Source of the DNA: Pohlia nutans | Taxonomy: Eukaryota > Streptophyta > Bryopsida > Bryales > Mniaceae | Reading direction: 5' to 3' | Length of the DNA: 64,000 nucleotides | NCBI GenBank assembly: GCA_022496805.1 | Contig: CM040085.1 | Location: 31,897,811 to 31,961,810 of the forward strand | In this document: positions 20,801 through 30,567 of the stretch, piece by piece | Layout of the letters: each line of letters starts with the position of its first letter | Numbering within the stretch: position 1 is the first letter of the stretch | Position numbers and translations under genes: made by a program | The notes under the pieces: model-generated | The model's database searches: none | What the model was told of the DNA's origin: nothing | The model's input: only the letters and a program-made list of their open reading frames with translations

Positions 20801-23618
20801 ACCAACAACAAAGGGTGCAATAAGAAGATTGAGATAACAAGGAATCCTATCCAGATATCAAATTTTATTCATTTTTTCTTGTTTTGTTCAATGTCAGCCT
20901 TACTCTAATCCTAGTACACTCAGAACTCTTTTAATCACCCTTTTGGTTTACCAATGTTCAAAACTTGACATGTGGACAAGTGTCCAATCACATGTGTATA
21001 CAATTGCAAATTATGGAATGTGATATTGGAGAGTGAAAATAATGAGTAACAAGAATGAGGTTGGTGACGTTTTACATGACTCTTATGTGACATGCTAAAA
21101 ATATTTGAGAAAACGAAGTTTCGAGCTATACATCTTCGGGGTGGATTGGACACTTGTTGCTTCCAATGTGTCATAAATGCAAAGGATTATTTTAAACTTG
21201 TTATCTCACAGCTGATGACGAATTTTAGGCGTGTTGGTTTGACCTGTGGAATCTCAAGTGACCCTGATTAGCAACAAAGATTTGAGCTTGATGAACAGTG
21301 AGAATGAAGTTCAGATTCGAGCCCAATTGGAAAACGTGAACTTACCATGAGGTGAGATGGTTGCAGGTGATCAACGTGTATGATCCTGTCTATGAGAGCG
21401 CAGGAGCGTTCTGGCCGCACGTTCATGGACGCATTGTGGCTTCGCTCATTTTAGAACATCTCACACTTCTCGGATTATTCCTTGTCAAGGGGCCGATCTC
21501 CTTCGTTCAAACACCTCCAGGACGGAGCCTCAAGCACAAAATCCTGCGTTATGTGAGAGACTCTTGTAGCTCAACGCCCTTCATGATTGCCTTACCGATC
21601 CTGACTTTGTTTTTCCACAACTACTGCAAGAAGCGGTTTGAGCCTGCATTCACGAACTACCCTCTGGAGGTCAGGCCCTTTCCAAATTACTCCTCAATTC
21701 CCTCTGACCTTTACCCTCTCCAGTAGTCATTTGGTCAATTCCTAATTTGCAGGTCCAGATTCAAATCCACGAGCCTGAGACTGCTACGTCTTCTTAGGCC
21801 TACTGTTATCTATTTCCTACCCCTCCAAGAGGAAACCCAGCTGCGTTCAACCCTGCTACTTTTAACATAAAGCTTGCGAATTCTAACAAGACTAGGTTTT
21901 CTACTACAGCAGTGTTGTATGAAGGGGAATGTACATCGTGTTTAGGGTTTAGGGTTTAGGATTTCTCTGATACGAAATGAACATCGTGTTTCGTTTGTGT
22001 GCAGAATGCTATGGAGAAGGACGCCATCGAGAAGCAGGACGAACCAGACCTGAACCTAGCAGTCTTTTTACGAAACGCATACAAACACCCTGATTTCTCA
22101 GATGAGAAGGATGGCGCAGATGTGGAGAAAGGCCAGGATGAATCTAAGGACGATAAAATGGACTCGTTACCAGCGAGGGCAGAAGACGAGTTTGTAGAAC
22201 TGGACGACTCTGAAAACGAAGAAGAAGACGAGCAAGATTCATCACCTTTACATTTCAAATGGGGGACATTTCACCAAACTGCTGATGAGGATGATGTAGG
22301 GCCTCCGTTAACATTCGGTCATGGCTTCTTTTATGGTGAGGGAGGCTCAACGTCCGGGAGTTTCCTTGAGGGAGAACTCAGACGGGATTCTATGGGAAGG
22401 TACCACTCCGCACGCAGCTTTTTCGACTCAGCATCGTCACGCAGCAACTTCTCCGTAGAGAGTGACGCAACATCAGATTATACAGACTCTCCAAGCTCAC
22501 CTCAAATAGACGGGGATGGTGAACTTGCAAGGGTTAGATCGCTGCAACGTTATTTGCAAGGGCAACTGTCTCGTGAAAGCTCATTGATGGCGTCTTTGCG
22601 AGTTAGGGATGACGCAACAAGGTTGTTATCACGAGCACCTTCCGCAAATTCAAATGAAAGCCAGAATCAATTAGAAAGCCAACCTGAATCATCAGACGAT
22701 GATGGCGAGAAAGCCATCTTGCAGCGATTCATGAGAGCGCAGCTGTCCAGGCAAAATTCTCGGGAGGATGACGATGCTTTGAGGACAGCGTACCTGCAGG
22801 GCTATTTGCGAGGGCAGCTTTCACGGGAGAATTCAAGCGCAGAGTCTTCTCCTATTGTGCAGCGATCCAGGCGGCTCTTCCAAGACAGCGACGAAACCCT
22901 AAACCTCCAGAGATACATGAAAAGGCAGCTCTCACGACAAAGCTCTGGCTCCGAATCAGGCTCTCCTCTTCCATTTGAAAATGACAACAGTGACGGTGAT
23001 GCGGCTTCTTCACCTTCTTTTCCAGGTTCGCCTCTGACGTTTCGAACAGGGCGGTTCGGGGGCTCGCCATTGTCGAGGTTGCCCCGAGCACAGACGATGA
23101 GCACCATTCGCGAAGCGTCGGAGATGGACGCTGACGCGCAGCGAAGTCATTTCTCGCGAGCCAAGACGTTCGCCCTGGCGCGATATGATGCTAACCCTAA
23201 ACCTAGCTCCCCGCAGTCCGAGATTGTAGCTCCACCTGCATACTCAAGGGCCAAGACGCTGGGAACCCTAAGAGAAGTAATTTACCTCGACTCTCCGAGC
23301 TTCGTGCGACCATATCTGAAACGTGCCAAGACTTTGTCGACGCTCTTGAAGGAGCCTCAGGAAACGTTGAAATCTCGGAAGGCCGTGAAGGAGTTGCCGA
23401 AGATGAGGACGAGCACAACAGCAACGGTGAAAGACGAGCAATCCAACCCGCTTTTGCAAGATGAGGCCCAAGATCAGCCGTCTACCAGTGGAAGAGAAGC
23501 GCCATTTACTGAGAAATTTGTGCAGAGCTCTTCGTCTTCGTCATCTTCTTCGTCTTCTTCGTCATCGTCCTCTGAAAATTCGCACAACCCGTCACCTGAC
23601 GAGCACACGAAAGCGTAG
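8832..23618 (+). CDS. OSCA: OSCA/CSC1-like calcium-permeable mechanosensitive channel with long C-terminal tail (spliced)
   Basis: Exons read as 8832-9157, 10215-10397, 11765-11900, 13350-13451, 14404-14523, 16007-16087, 17126-17466, 18110-18357, 20372-20696, 21367-21669 and 22005-23618. OSCA/CSC1 (TMEM63 relatives) are plasma-membrane cation channels opened by membrane tension or hyperosmotic stress. Family landmarks are the N-terminal helix after MATLRDIGVSA, the HAGLDSAVFLRI loop, the AHLVMAYIFTAW helix, RRPDQFT entering the cytosolic domain, WLTDWAPEPRDVYWANLAIPY, VQGFLPG, FFITYIMVDGWSGPAGE, LYFLMGLVYSVITP and KKRFEPAF. Domain order is RSN1_TM, cytosolic RRM-like domain, then DUF221 pore region. 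The junction between exons 7 and 8 is out of phase unless a tiny exon lies between; 17816-17825 is a candidate. With it the protein is about 1262 residues against 700-800 in the family, because exon 11 adds a ~500-residue acidic, Ser-rich tail. Introns hold MITEs of several families. Confidence 0.9.
9222..9900. repeat. Direct duplication inside OSCA intron 1 (~340-400 bp units)
   Basis: The blocks at about 9222-9530 and 9556-9897 are near copies in the same order. Both contain CACGGATTCTGCATTGCT, then AAGAGTGGTGTTAGTGAAAA, then GTGTACAGA..., GGGCCATTGTA, GATGATTACA and TTTCAAAACATATTTCT. It is a local tandem duplication with small gaps and looks non-coding. Confidence 0.7.
10480..10800. repeat. 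Partial copy of the TCA-flanked element family found at 36071-36433 (intron 2)
   Basis: It shares the interior words CCAATCA-ATTGCAAGA, GGGCTTCACACTAGAGGCC-like, CCTACATGGCAGCAC and GGCCTCTCGA with the element at 36071-36433. Its ends are not clean, so it is a truncated or diverged copy. Confidence 0.6.
11431..11470. repeat. Perfect 14-bp hairpin in OSCA intron 2
   Basis: ATCACACACCCTAC at 11431-11444 is mirrored exactly by GTAGGGTGTGTGAT at 11457-11470 with a 12-nt loop. Confidence 0.7.
11550..11599. repeat. GC-rich 21-bp hairpin in OSCA intron 2
   Basis: The arms 11550-11570 and 11579-11599 pair over 21 positions with a single mismatch around an 8-nt loop; the core is GGGCCGGAGAATGC. It stands out from the AT-rich intron. 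Confidence 0.75.
12000..13100. repeat. Dispersed non-coding repeats in OSCA intron 3
   Basis: The part at about 12030-12240 recurs at about 41620-41830 (shared words include GACCACACC, GTAGCA, AGATGCTTGAGAT-like and GGCTCAAGAAC). The part at about 12480-13100 recurs at about 63020-63360 (shared CTTTGAAAATTCATAG, TCTACTTTGAAAA and AAGTGCCC). These are probably remnants of larger transposons; no coding sequence survives. Confidence 0.6.
13460..13880 (-). mobile_element. Truncated family 1 TTAA element in reverse orientation, intron 4
   Basis: TTAA at 13456-13459 is followed by CCCCAGCAAACCAGTGTC, and the following 400 bp match, in reverse, the right half of the element at 3908-4710. The TTAA sits within the first 8 bases of intron 4, four nucleotides after the exon 4 border. 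The far end is lost or diverged near 13880. Confidence 0.6.
14714..14949. mobile_element. Stowaway-like MITE, intron 5
   Basis: Left end CTCCCTCTGTCCGG, right end CAGAGGGAG, flanked by TA on both sides. The CTCCCTC(C/T)GT terminus and TA target site are classic for plant Stowaway (Tc1/mariner) MITEs. Confidence 0.75.
15427..15618. mobile_element. CACTA-type MITE (family D), intron 5
   Basis: The left end is CACTAGTAGGAAATATGTCG and the right end CAGGTCTACTACTAGTG, flanked by an exact TCA duplication (15424-15426 and 15619-15621). The 3-bp duplication and CACTA start fit the CMC/EnSpm superfamily. Confidence 0.8.
15694..15921. mobile_element. Diverged TTAA-type MITE, family 6, intron 5
   Basis: It begins TCCCTAAAGGACAAAGAAGC and ends GTGCTTTAGGGG and matches the clean copy at 52304-52501 through CAAATTGGGC, TATGGACTTCCTTTT-like and AATTTGTCA. 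The flanking TTAA sites are degenerate (TCAA, GTAA). It contains a poly-T tract near 15730-15750. Confidence 0.6.
16214..16510. mobile_element. hAT-like MITE with 8-bp target duplication, intron 6
   Basis: Ends CTCGGGGGGTTCACT and AGTGACCTCCCCGAG form an inverted repeat, flanked by the exact 8-bp duplication CTCATATG (16206-16213 and 16511-16518). Eight-base duplications point to the hAT superfamily. Related elements lie at 32525-32937 and 50037-50444. Confidence 0.8.
16891..17083. mobile_element. CACTA-type MITE (family D), intron 6
   Basis: It starts CACTCGTGTGAAATATGTCG and ends CTTCTACTAGTG and is a near copy of 15427-15618. The flanks are gag and gaa. It ends 42 nt before exon 7. Confidence 0.75.
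17501..17789. mobile_element. MITE with GGCCCACTTATA ends and TCA target duplication, intron 7
   Basis: The left end GGCCCACTTATA and right end TATAAAGTGGGCC are inverted, followed inward by GGGGCTGGAT / ATCCAGCCCC, and TCA lies on both sides (17498-17500, 17790-17792). The superfamily is uncertain. Confidence 0.7.
17816..17825 (+). other. Candidate 10-nt micro-exon of the OSCA gene
   Basis: Exon 7 ends in phase 2 (17466) and exon 8, which encodes KFCGINVQGFLPG, can only begin in phase 0 at 18110, because every upstream AG is out of phase or behind a stop. Homologues have about four to five residues between the FLK and KF positions here. The segment at 17816-17825 is preceded by ACTACAG and followed by GT, is 10 nt long (1 modulo 3) and would restore the frame as R-S-T-T. 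Short AG...GT windows are common by chance, so this is only a hypothesis. Confidence 0.25.
17850..18042. mobile_element. CACTA-type MITE (family D), intron 7
   Basis: It starts CATTAGTAGGAAATGTGTCG and ends CTTCTACTAGTG, a third copy of the 15427-15618 element. The flanks are taa and tag. It ends 67 nt before the exon 8 acceptor. Confidence 0.75.
18556..19122. mobile_element. TTAA-flanked piggyBac-like MITE, 567 bp, intron 8
   Basis: Both ends read CCCCTAAAGGACCA when viewed inward (14 bp perfect), and TTAA flanks both sides (18552-18555 and 19123-19126). No open frame is present. This is one of the cleanest TTAA elements in the window. Confidence 0.85.
20131..20339. mobile_element. CACTA-type MITE with 19-bp perfect ends, intron 8
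   Basis: CACTATAAGAAAACTTGGT at 20131 is mirrored exactly by ACCAAGTTTTCTTATAGTG ending at 20339. Flanking triplets are aac and aat. It ends 32 nt before exon 9, inside the zone where branch point and pyrimidine tract are expected. Confidence 0.75.
21939..21960 (+). repeat. Short telomere-like TTTAGGG run, OSCA intron 10
   Basis: Three consecutive TTTAGG(G) units of the plant telomere type lie about 45 nt upstream of exon 11. A similar short run is at 23668-23685, after the stop codon. Confidence 0.7.
22527..23370 (+). repeat. Two sets of repeated peptide motifs in the OSCA C-terminal tail
   Basis: Within exon 11 a motif LQ(R/G)(Y/F)(L/M)xxQLSRxxS occurs four times, with first codons at 22542, 22719, 22794 and 22905 (about residues 905, 964, 989 and 1026). 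It is followed by four copies of RA(K/Q)T(L/F/M), near 23086, 23156, 23249 and 23322, several continuing as xTLRE. The spacing is irregular and the linkers are acidic and Ser-rich. The motifs look like short binding or phosphorylation sites on a disordered tail. Confidence 0.8.
23523..23573 (+). repeat. Poly-serine codon run near the OSCA C-terminus
   Basis: About 17 serine codons (mixed TCT, TCG, TCA, TCC and an AGC) sit about 15 codons before the stop. The mixed codon use means it is not a simple one-codon expansion. Confidence 0.8.
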
Positions 23619-24317
23619 GAATCCATTTAAAGGTAAAACTCTGCTTTCCCTGCGTCATCTGAACTAGGGGTTTAGGGTTTAGGGTTTTTGTACCATACTT
23701 ATTATGAAGTCGGTAGGCCTGGAATTTGGTTTCATGATTCTTAAATATTTGCTACTCTAGGCTGGTTCTGTACTGATGGGTTTTCCCCTTTCCAAGAAAA
23801 GCGGAATCTTCCTTTGTGGAACAATTTTGCACTTGAGCTTCCTTGTCAATGTAACTTGCCAAGTGGTGGTTGGAATCGAGAAACAGGCTTGAAATGTGGG
23901 ATTGGCGAGAGAAGTACACGATGAAGTCATAATCTCAATGCAGGAAATAATGCTTGCCTGCTTGTGCAAATTTGCAACATGGTGGTATGAAGTAGAAAAT
24001 TTCATTGATTTGCCATCAATGCATAGATGTGTGCATTTACATTATTAGCTTGACTCTTTCCGTGTTGACTCTTAGCTCTCTCAACTCACACTCACACTCA
24101 AGTGACGAATGTATGTTACAAACTAGGGTTATAAGGTCTAATATTTCACTATTAGCAAGCAACTTCGTAGGAACTTGTTCAGTCGGATTTTGCAAATCAA
24201 ATTTGGTTTGGTATAACAAATACGTGTATTAATGAGGTTGTTAAGTAATATTAACAATCTTGAGCTATCAAAGAAGTCAGATGGCTCAACTCTCCTCTAT
24301 TGAGATTTATGTCCGAC
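23619..24317. other. Intergenic, 3' side of the OSCA gene
   Basis: It begins with the presumed 3' UTR, including a short TTTAGGG run at 23668-23685. The rest is AT-rich with no protein that I recognise. Confidence 0.5.
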
Positions 24318-24435
24318 AATTGCAAAGCATGCCAAGTCATCAAAAATAATTGTAAGTCAGTACCTATTGAGCCACCCACGGCTCAATAGGTATTGAATTG
24401 CGATTATTTTTGATAACTTGACATGCTTTGCAATT
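24318..24435. repeat. Long hairpin with 56-bp arms and 6-nt loop
   Basis: Arms 24318-24373 and 24380-24435 are complementary over 56 positions with about six mismatches, several of which would be G:U pairs in RNA. The loop is ACCCAC. No target duplication is visible at the ends. It could be a compact fold-back element, or give a microRNA-like or siRNA hairpin if transcribed. Confidence 0.8.
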
Positions 24436-24699
24436 ACCTAGTCCGTTATCATCACACCAATATCAATATTTGTTGTTTTGTATACATGTGATTAACCACT
24501 TTCCACATGTCAACTTTTGAACTCACACACACTTGAAACTTTTTTATGACGCGCCTTTTGCAACCAATGTACATCATTTCAGAACATGACATGTAAAGAT
24601 TCTCCAATCACATGTGTACACAACATCCAATATTCCATGCAAATACCAGAACGTGACACAAAAGAGTGATAAAAAGGAGTTCAGACTGCAAGGTGGTTA

Positions 24700-25156
24700 G
24701 AGCATCTCCACCCTTGCGTAGAAACCAAGGCTCTGGGAAAGGGCTTTCACGGGCTCCAAATATACATTGAAAAAATTTAATGTGGCGGTCTCCCACCCTT
24801 GTTTGCTTCCTGGCTCTCCATATTGCAAGTTGATAAATCTAGGGACGGTTGACGAGGCAAGTCCATGAATCTAGGGCTCTCCATCAATTCGTGATTGGTC
24901 ACTATTCTTGCATTTGGCTTCCAATTCCCAAAAGCGCCTTAATCCACGAAATCTCAAGTGGATGAGGCCAAAAAAACCCCGGAATATGGGCGCACTAAGA
25001 GCAATGCTCACCCGCGAGGATAGTGAGTGCAAAGGAAAGTTTGAAGAGCCCTGGCAATCAAGGCCGCATTTATGGAGAGGGGTGGGGCATGTTTTTCTCC
25101 AAGGCCACGTTAAAGGTCTTGTTGAGTCCCTTTAACGCGGCAGGGTGGAGATGCTC
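24700..25156. mobile_element. PIF/Harbinger-like MITE, 457 bp
   Basis: The ends GAGCATCTCCACCC and GGGTGGAGATGCTC are perfectly inverted and flanked by TTA on both sides. The GAGCATCTCC terminus is common in plant Harbinger MITEs. Confidence 0.85.
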
Positions 25157-27339
25157 TTAGCAAAGGTAAAAGAGTTCTGAGTGAACTGGTGGCATCCTCC
25201 ACTTGTCAGAACCTGGATCAAGGTCAACCCTGGCTTCCGATGCCTGTCGGTAGGTGAGATGGATTAAAAATTCTACGAGTCTCACCGTTGACTCGGTGCT
25301 CAGGATTTGAATGCGCAGACACGATCCCTGTGACCGATAGAAGAAGAAATTGCCTTGCAAGTAATTAAGTGAATCACTTGAGAAGCGGCTTTTTGAGTCC
25401 CTTCAAGCTTCAGTTTCCTTGCTACCCAAGTTCAGGAGCTAGATGAGTTATCCGTAAAGTTGAGGGCTCATTGGGCCGGATTCATGATAAAATTTGTGGA
25501 AACGTAAATTCAACCAAAGAAAGTATCGGGAAAAAAGTGCCTTGATTTATTCTATGTCAGTACAAAATGCGGTGACTAGTGGTTGGAGTCAGAGCCTGTC
25601 ACAGTGGAGAAAGATGTTGGTGGACGGCTTTTGGTTTTTGCACTGCTCATGCTCAAATTAAAAATGCACAGTTCATGCTCAAACTCTTGGGCGTGCAAGA
25701 AAACTTGGGTTAGAAGTTTTTTAGCACCGTTTTTGGTGCTTTCAAACTTTGCACCCAACATTTGTTTTTAGTACCCGACACAAGCTCTTTTGGGGGGAAC
25801 AAATCTATTGTTCACTCAAAGTCTGGTCCAATCACCCATTTCTCAACGATTCTGCAGATAACTCAAGAGTTAGCTGAATTTGACATGTTCACATTGTACA
25901 TATCAGCTAGTCAAGCAATCTGGAATATTCCTGTCATTTGCAGGTGTCACAGTGCGAGTATTTGCTCCAGCTTTTTTGTGCGCTCTTCTGCTAGGGAGAG
26001 TTCATGACATGGGCTCCTCTACGCACATTGGTTGAAAGTTGTAAAGTGGCATGTAAGCAAACATTATAGCATGTTAACCCTTAAACGTCACAACGTCCAG
26101 TTTCTAAACAACCAACAAATTCAATCCCACCCTACGTTCTCATCAATGCTTGAATGAAAGTCATCCAATTTTTTGGAAATACTTCACCAAGTTGTTGTCC
26201 TATCTGACTAATAGTTGGATTTAGAGATACATGAGTACATATTTTTCTAAAATTACAAATGTAGAAGTATGTCTAGTTGTTGACCAAGCCAAATGTTACA
26301 GCTACTCCATTAACATTGCTAACTAACAATGTATGACCCTAGCAATGCTTCTGCAATAAACATTGGGACGAGGACATGGCCATTGTCTCCTTGAAGGGCG
26401 GTGACAATGCCCTCCAATTTCAATTCACAAGGAGAAGGCTATTGTTTTTGTGAGAGTTTCACGATTGTGAACGTGATGCACCACCGACATAGGAACCTTG
26501 TTGTAAAGTAACTATATCTAAAAGCGACCATTTCCTTAAAGTGTTCATAGCTTAATCTTCCATAATAATCAGATTCTGACACCCTACTGTTGATGAGAAT
26601 GTGCACAATCTAAACATCATAGTTTAGGGTCGCTTTAAGGTCAACCTATAGTCAGCACTTTGGAAATTCATAACTTATTCATACGGTGTCCAAATAATGC
26701 ATGCTAAAGTGCGTTGGAATCCTCTTGAACTTGCTAATAAGACCCACTGAATATATTTTTTGTTTTATGTGTGTAAATTGGCTCAGTTGGTAAGGTGAAC
26801 GCTTTAAGGTATAGTTACCTTAGAATCTCGCCTCACACCCCTATTAGAAATAAGTTGGGGAGACTGCTGGCAGAAGCAGAAGTCCGCTGCTACAGGCAGA
26901 GTTGACTTCTGCATGGGAAAAAGTAATTGACGATGATTTTAAAGCTTCCAAGACTGTTAGTACAAATGTTGCGAGAATAGCCAGCTTTTCGGCCAAGACA
27001 ACTTCAGTTAATTCCTCTCCAACACTCCCAACAGTACTGGATACTAAAATTGCTGCGGCAATTTTGTCATAGTTTCTAATCGAATGATAAGTCTGGAAGT
27101 TGCCATAGCTGAAGACATGCAGGTCAACTTACTTTGTTATGGCTTTAGAATGGGCTTTGAGTCAACTAGTGCTACATTGCATGCAAAAGCAATCAGCCAC
27201 ATGTGAGATTTGAAAGGCTTTCTTCCAGGGTGGACACTCAAAAGACTTCCAGTGGTACAGGAAAATGGCATGCACTCACAAATCACCCTCCACATCGACA
27301 GCATTCGATCTGTGTTTAAAGGGTATAATGAAGTAACTA
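25157..27339. other. Intergenic, no gene seen
   Basis: A single TTAA-CCC-type end lies at 26074 (TTAA, then CCCTTAAACGTCACAACGTCC), but I find no partner end. Around 26776-26850 there is a tRNA-like A-box word (TGGCTCAGTTGG) without a convincing B box. Short open frames here have no recognisable domain. Confidence 0.4.
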
Positions 27340-27503
27340 CACTACAAGGAGAAGGCGTCGTTTTTCACTCGGTAGGTGAGTCAAACAATCGCACTCACTA
27401 CCCAGGCGCTCAAGACTTGGTGAGTGCGATTCGTCACGTAGGACAAGTATGTACAGTGAACTCTAACACTGTTGTGAGTGAAGCGACGCCTTTGCTAGTA
27501 GTG
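27340..27503. mobile_element. CACTA-type MITE (family C), 164 bp
   Basis: It starts CACTACAAGGAGAAGGCGTCG-like and ends GACGCCTTTGCTAGTAGTG, with an exact CTA duplication at 27337-27339 and 27504-27506. It is a sister of 6203-6385. Confidence 0.85.
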
Positions 27504-28282
27504 CTACTAGGGCGAGGTGTTTCATGGAAAATTGGGAATAAGCACTTGCCCAAGTTGTGGAATAACGAGTTCAGAGTGTACAAATAAATACGCTGTATTA
27601 ATTTTACGTATCATTCAAACTACTTGTTCACAACTCAAGAAAATCCAGATCTTCCAAACCTTCCTCACATGCACGCTACATAGTTTCTTCTGGAATTTTC
27701 ACTGAATTGCATAAAAAAAGAAAATTACAGCATTTGAATTGAATATCTCCATTCCTCTTCCTCAACCTGTAAACAAACTCTCAAGAGTTTCTAAGAGCAA
27801 GCCCACGGCATCCCACACCTAAACCTGATATACCAACCCAGTCCTAAATTTTGAGAGACAAGAGGAGTTTAGCTAGTATCCATAAGCAAAACACTAGCCT
27901 GATAAAATAAAATAAAGTCTTTCCAAGTCAAAATGAGGACCTCGATTTTTAACAAGAAATTCGAGGATACCAATCACCAGTAGGAATTCTCTACACTACT
28001 ACATCGATGAAGTGTATGTACAGACGAGCCTCCGCCATGGCTGCCCAATCTAAGGCTACGTACTCCGTGCAACAGAATTGATTTGTACTACTCACGCAGG
28101 TAAGTAAACAAGAAGTTATTTACCGGTGACGACGTTGCATCTCCACTCATACGCTGTAAGTGAACCTGGCACCTCAAGTCGATCCAAGAGGTTTAGGGTT
28201 CAGCCGCGTGAAGTGAATCCAGTGTATTTTCTGAGCTCCAAAATTGCTCGATCGATCACACCTTCGTTGTGGACTCGATCGA

Positions 28283-30567
28283 TCACACCTTGGTCAATTT
28301 GCAAGCAGGCAAAATCGTTTGATGAGGACTGAGAGAGTTCAGAAAGGTTGAATCCTGAAGGGGTGGAGTAGCCGGGACGGTCTTGAAGGTTTCCACAAAC
28401 CGGCCTTCGCCGAGCGGCACCTTCATGAACTCCGTGATGTAGTCCGAGAATTGCACGGGCCGGTAGCGCGCGGGGTTGGAGGTGCTACAGCAGAAGCGAG
28501 GCGCGGGGCGCACGGTGGCGTTCCAGCCCGGCAGGAAGAAGTTGGAGATGCTCTTGCGGCCGTTGCTGGCGCCGATCACTCGGTGTACCACGCTCTTGTA
28601 CCTCTCGTTGCTGATCATCTGCACTCGAAATCAACAGAATTCCATCTGAGATTCTACCGAATACTCTGTCACGGTGTCCGAACTTCTACTGTTCACGTTA
28701 CATAATTTTTCAAGAGGCGGAAATTCACAAACCTAACTGGCACATAATATTCAGACGCCCGGAAACTTGAATCTCTACCAATCTTCTACAGCTTTGTGCA
28801 CATGAAAGTCACAATGTAACTGGCGCTTTGAATCACGCCAGTTCAATGAATTCCACCATTGTTTCTTTTGAGTAGGGGCTGTCAGAATTCAAGACTTGTG
28901 TTCCAAGAATGGAAGCAATTTGATCAAAGGGGCTTCTAGACTGGATTGGGCAACAAATGCGAGCGCTTGAAATTACAAACGCTGACAATGTTCGTGAGAT
29001 TTTGAGCCTCAAAATCGCGTTCCAGAGATACTACCCGATGCGTAGAGTTTTCAAATTGCGCTTAATAGATTCTTGCACTCTGATACTAACCCCGTATTTA
29101 GTTCATGCTCGAGTTCAATAGAATTCAAGAAATAAGCCATTTGCTCACCTGGATCTGGTCGCCGATGTTGATGACGAAGGCGTCGGGGATGGCGGGGACG
29201 CCCACCCACAGCCCGTCCTTGAGCACTTGCAAGCCAGGCGTGCCGTCCTGCTGTACGATGGTGAGCACGCTGCCGTCGGCGTGCGAGCTGATGCCCATCA
29301 CCAGATCGGGTTGCGGGCACGGCGGGTAGTAGTTCATCCCCGTGCGCACGCCGGCCTCCTTCGCCTCCCCGAGTTGCCCCAGCAGGTAGTCGCCCGGCAG
29401 GCCCGCGTGCCGCGACAGCGCCGTCAGGATCAAGTGCGCCAGCTTCAGAATCTCGTCTCCGTATCGATTCACCGTCTCACTGCAACATCACAACATCAAC
29501 CACCTTGTTAGCCCAACTTGTTTCATTTCTATTCTGAATGCCATACAAACAAAATCAGAAATTAAAAACTTTGTAGTCTAAGCATTCTATCAAAGAAGTT
29601 GACTCTTCCAAACTTACACAATTAAAGAATACTACACGAGGTGTATCATTCCCGACATTACATTCTAGCCCCCATGGCTTCTCACTCACTATTCACTGAT
29701 TGGAATCGCGGAAAATGTATCTTTTTCGTGACCAAACATACTCACCAACTCTGGAATGGCTCAACTGATTTGTCGCTCGTGAGAAGTGAGAAGCGAGAAG
29801 CGAGAACGCAAGTGAGAAGCGACAGTTTGCTTGTAGTGCGAGGTTTTGGAACTCACTTGAATGGTGCAGGTCGCTTCACATCAAGAGGTTGGCGTTTGCG
29901 ATGCTCCGCGCTTGCACTCCAAAAGCCCAGGCGGTCCACCCAATCCACCCTGGCGCCCTCCTTCACCGCGAATCGACGGCCATACCCGATTCCCGAGCTC
30001 GTCTTCATGCAGTAGAGCTCCTTCTCCTGCATGGGCAGAGCGAAAAACTCGCTACACATTTGCATCGCCTCTTGCATCAGCGCTGACGGAAGTCCGTGGT
30101 TAATCACCTGCACAGTCAATCAAACCCAAAAAAAGTCAGCAATCCGAATTCACGGCAATCCCAGCTTCGTATGATAATGTTTAACAAAATGGATTACTCT
30201 GTAAAAGCATGAACTGATTCAGAATGTGACTTGAAAGCGGCACAGGAATTGGATCCAGTACCTGAAAGAACCCCCACTCTTCACAAGCGCGGCCAATTTG
30301 GGCCACAACGCGCTCCTGTCCATCCTGGTGTTGGAAAAATTCGGCCATGTCAATGACTGGGATGTTGATGGTGTCCATCGGCAGAGTCGATGAGACTCGG
30401 TGCTTGGGAGGGAGCACAAACTCTGCAGGCACTTCCTTCAGTCCGTTCTCCACCATGTATTGCACCATGTTGGAGGTGTCCACTGACACTGCAAGCTCCG
30501 TTCCCTGTCCTGCATTGTGTCTTTCAAAATCACTCGTTGCCACCTCTCGCAACGCCGGTGCAGGCAT
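28283..30567 (-). CDS. 2-oxoglutarate/Fe(II)-dependent dioxygenase, DOXC class (spliced, 407 aa)
   Basis: Exons on the minus strand are 30567-30262, 30107-29857, 29479-29149 and 28618-28283, all with GT-AG borders and matching phases. The enzyme would oxidise a small molecule using Fe(II), O2 and 2-oxoglutarate in the cytosol. The N-terminal DIOX_N part holds INIPVIDMAEFF and ACEEWGFFQVINHGLP. The catalytic jelly-roll has NYYPPCPQPDL, the iron ligands H252 and D254 (SHADGSVLT) and H308 (VVHRV), and the 2OG-binding R317-x-S319 (GRKSISNFF). The length is slightly above the usual 340-380 because of a longer N-terminus. The ATG at 30565-30567 is the first in frame; the open frame extends further upstream from a GTG at 30624, and the second ATG lies before VQYMVENGLKEVP, where many relatives begin. 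The closest relatives could be hormone- or flavonoid-modifying DOXC enzymes; the substrate cannot be told. Confidence 0.88.
29637..29839. repeat. Probable CACTA-type MITE remnant in intron 2 of the dioxygenase gene
   Basis: The right end CGACAGTTTGCTTGTAGTG closely resembles the right end of the family C elements (6203-6385 and 27340-27503). The left end near 29632 is degenerate. Internally there is a run of GTGAGAAG / GCGAGAAG words. It ends about 18 nt upstream (plus-strand sense) of the exon 2 donor of the minus-strand gene. Confidence 0.45.

Noticed and set aside
22802..23107. Minus-strand frames opposite OSCA exon 11
   Set aside because: Shadows of the repeat-rich tail; codon pattern and homology support the plus strand.
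26776..26850. tRNA-like sequence TGGCTCAGTTGGTAAGG
   Set aside because: A plausible A box, but no B box and no foldable acceptor stem were found.
29051..29511. Plus-strand GC-rich frames opposite dioxygenase exon 3
   Set aside because: The minus strand encodes the conserved HxD motif and the proper exon borders; the plus frames are shadows.
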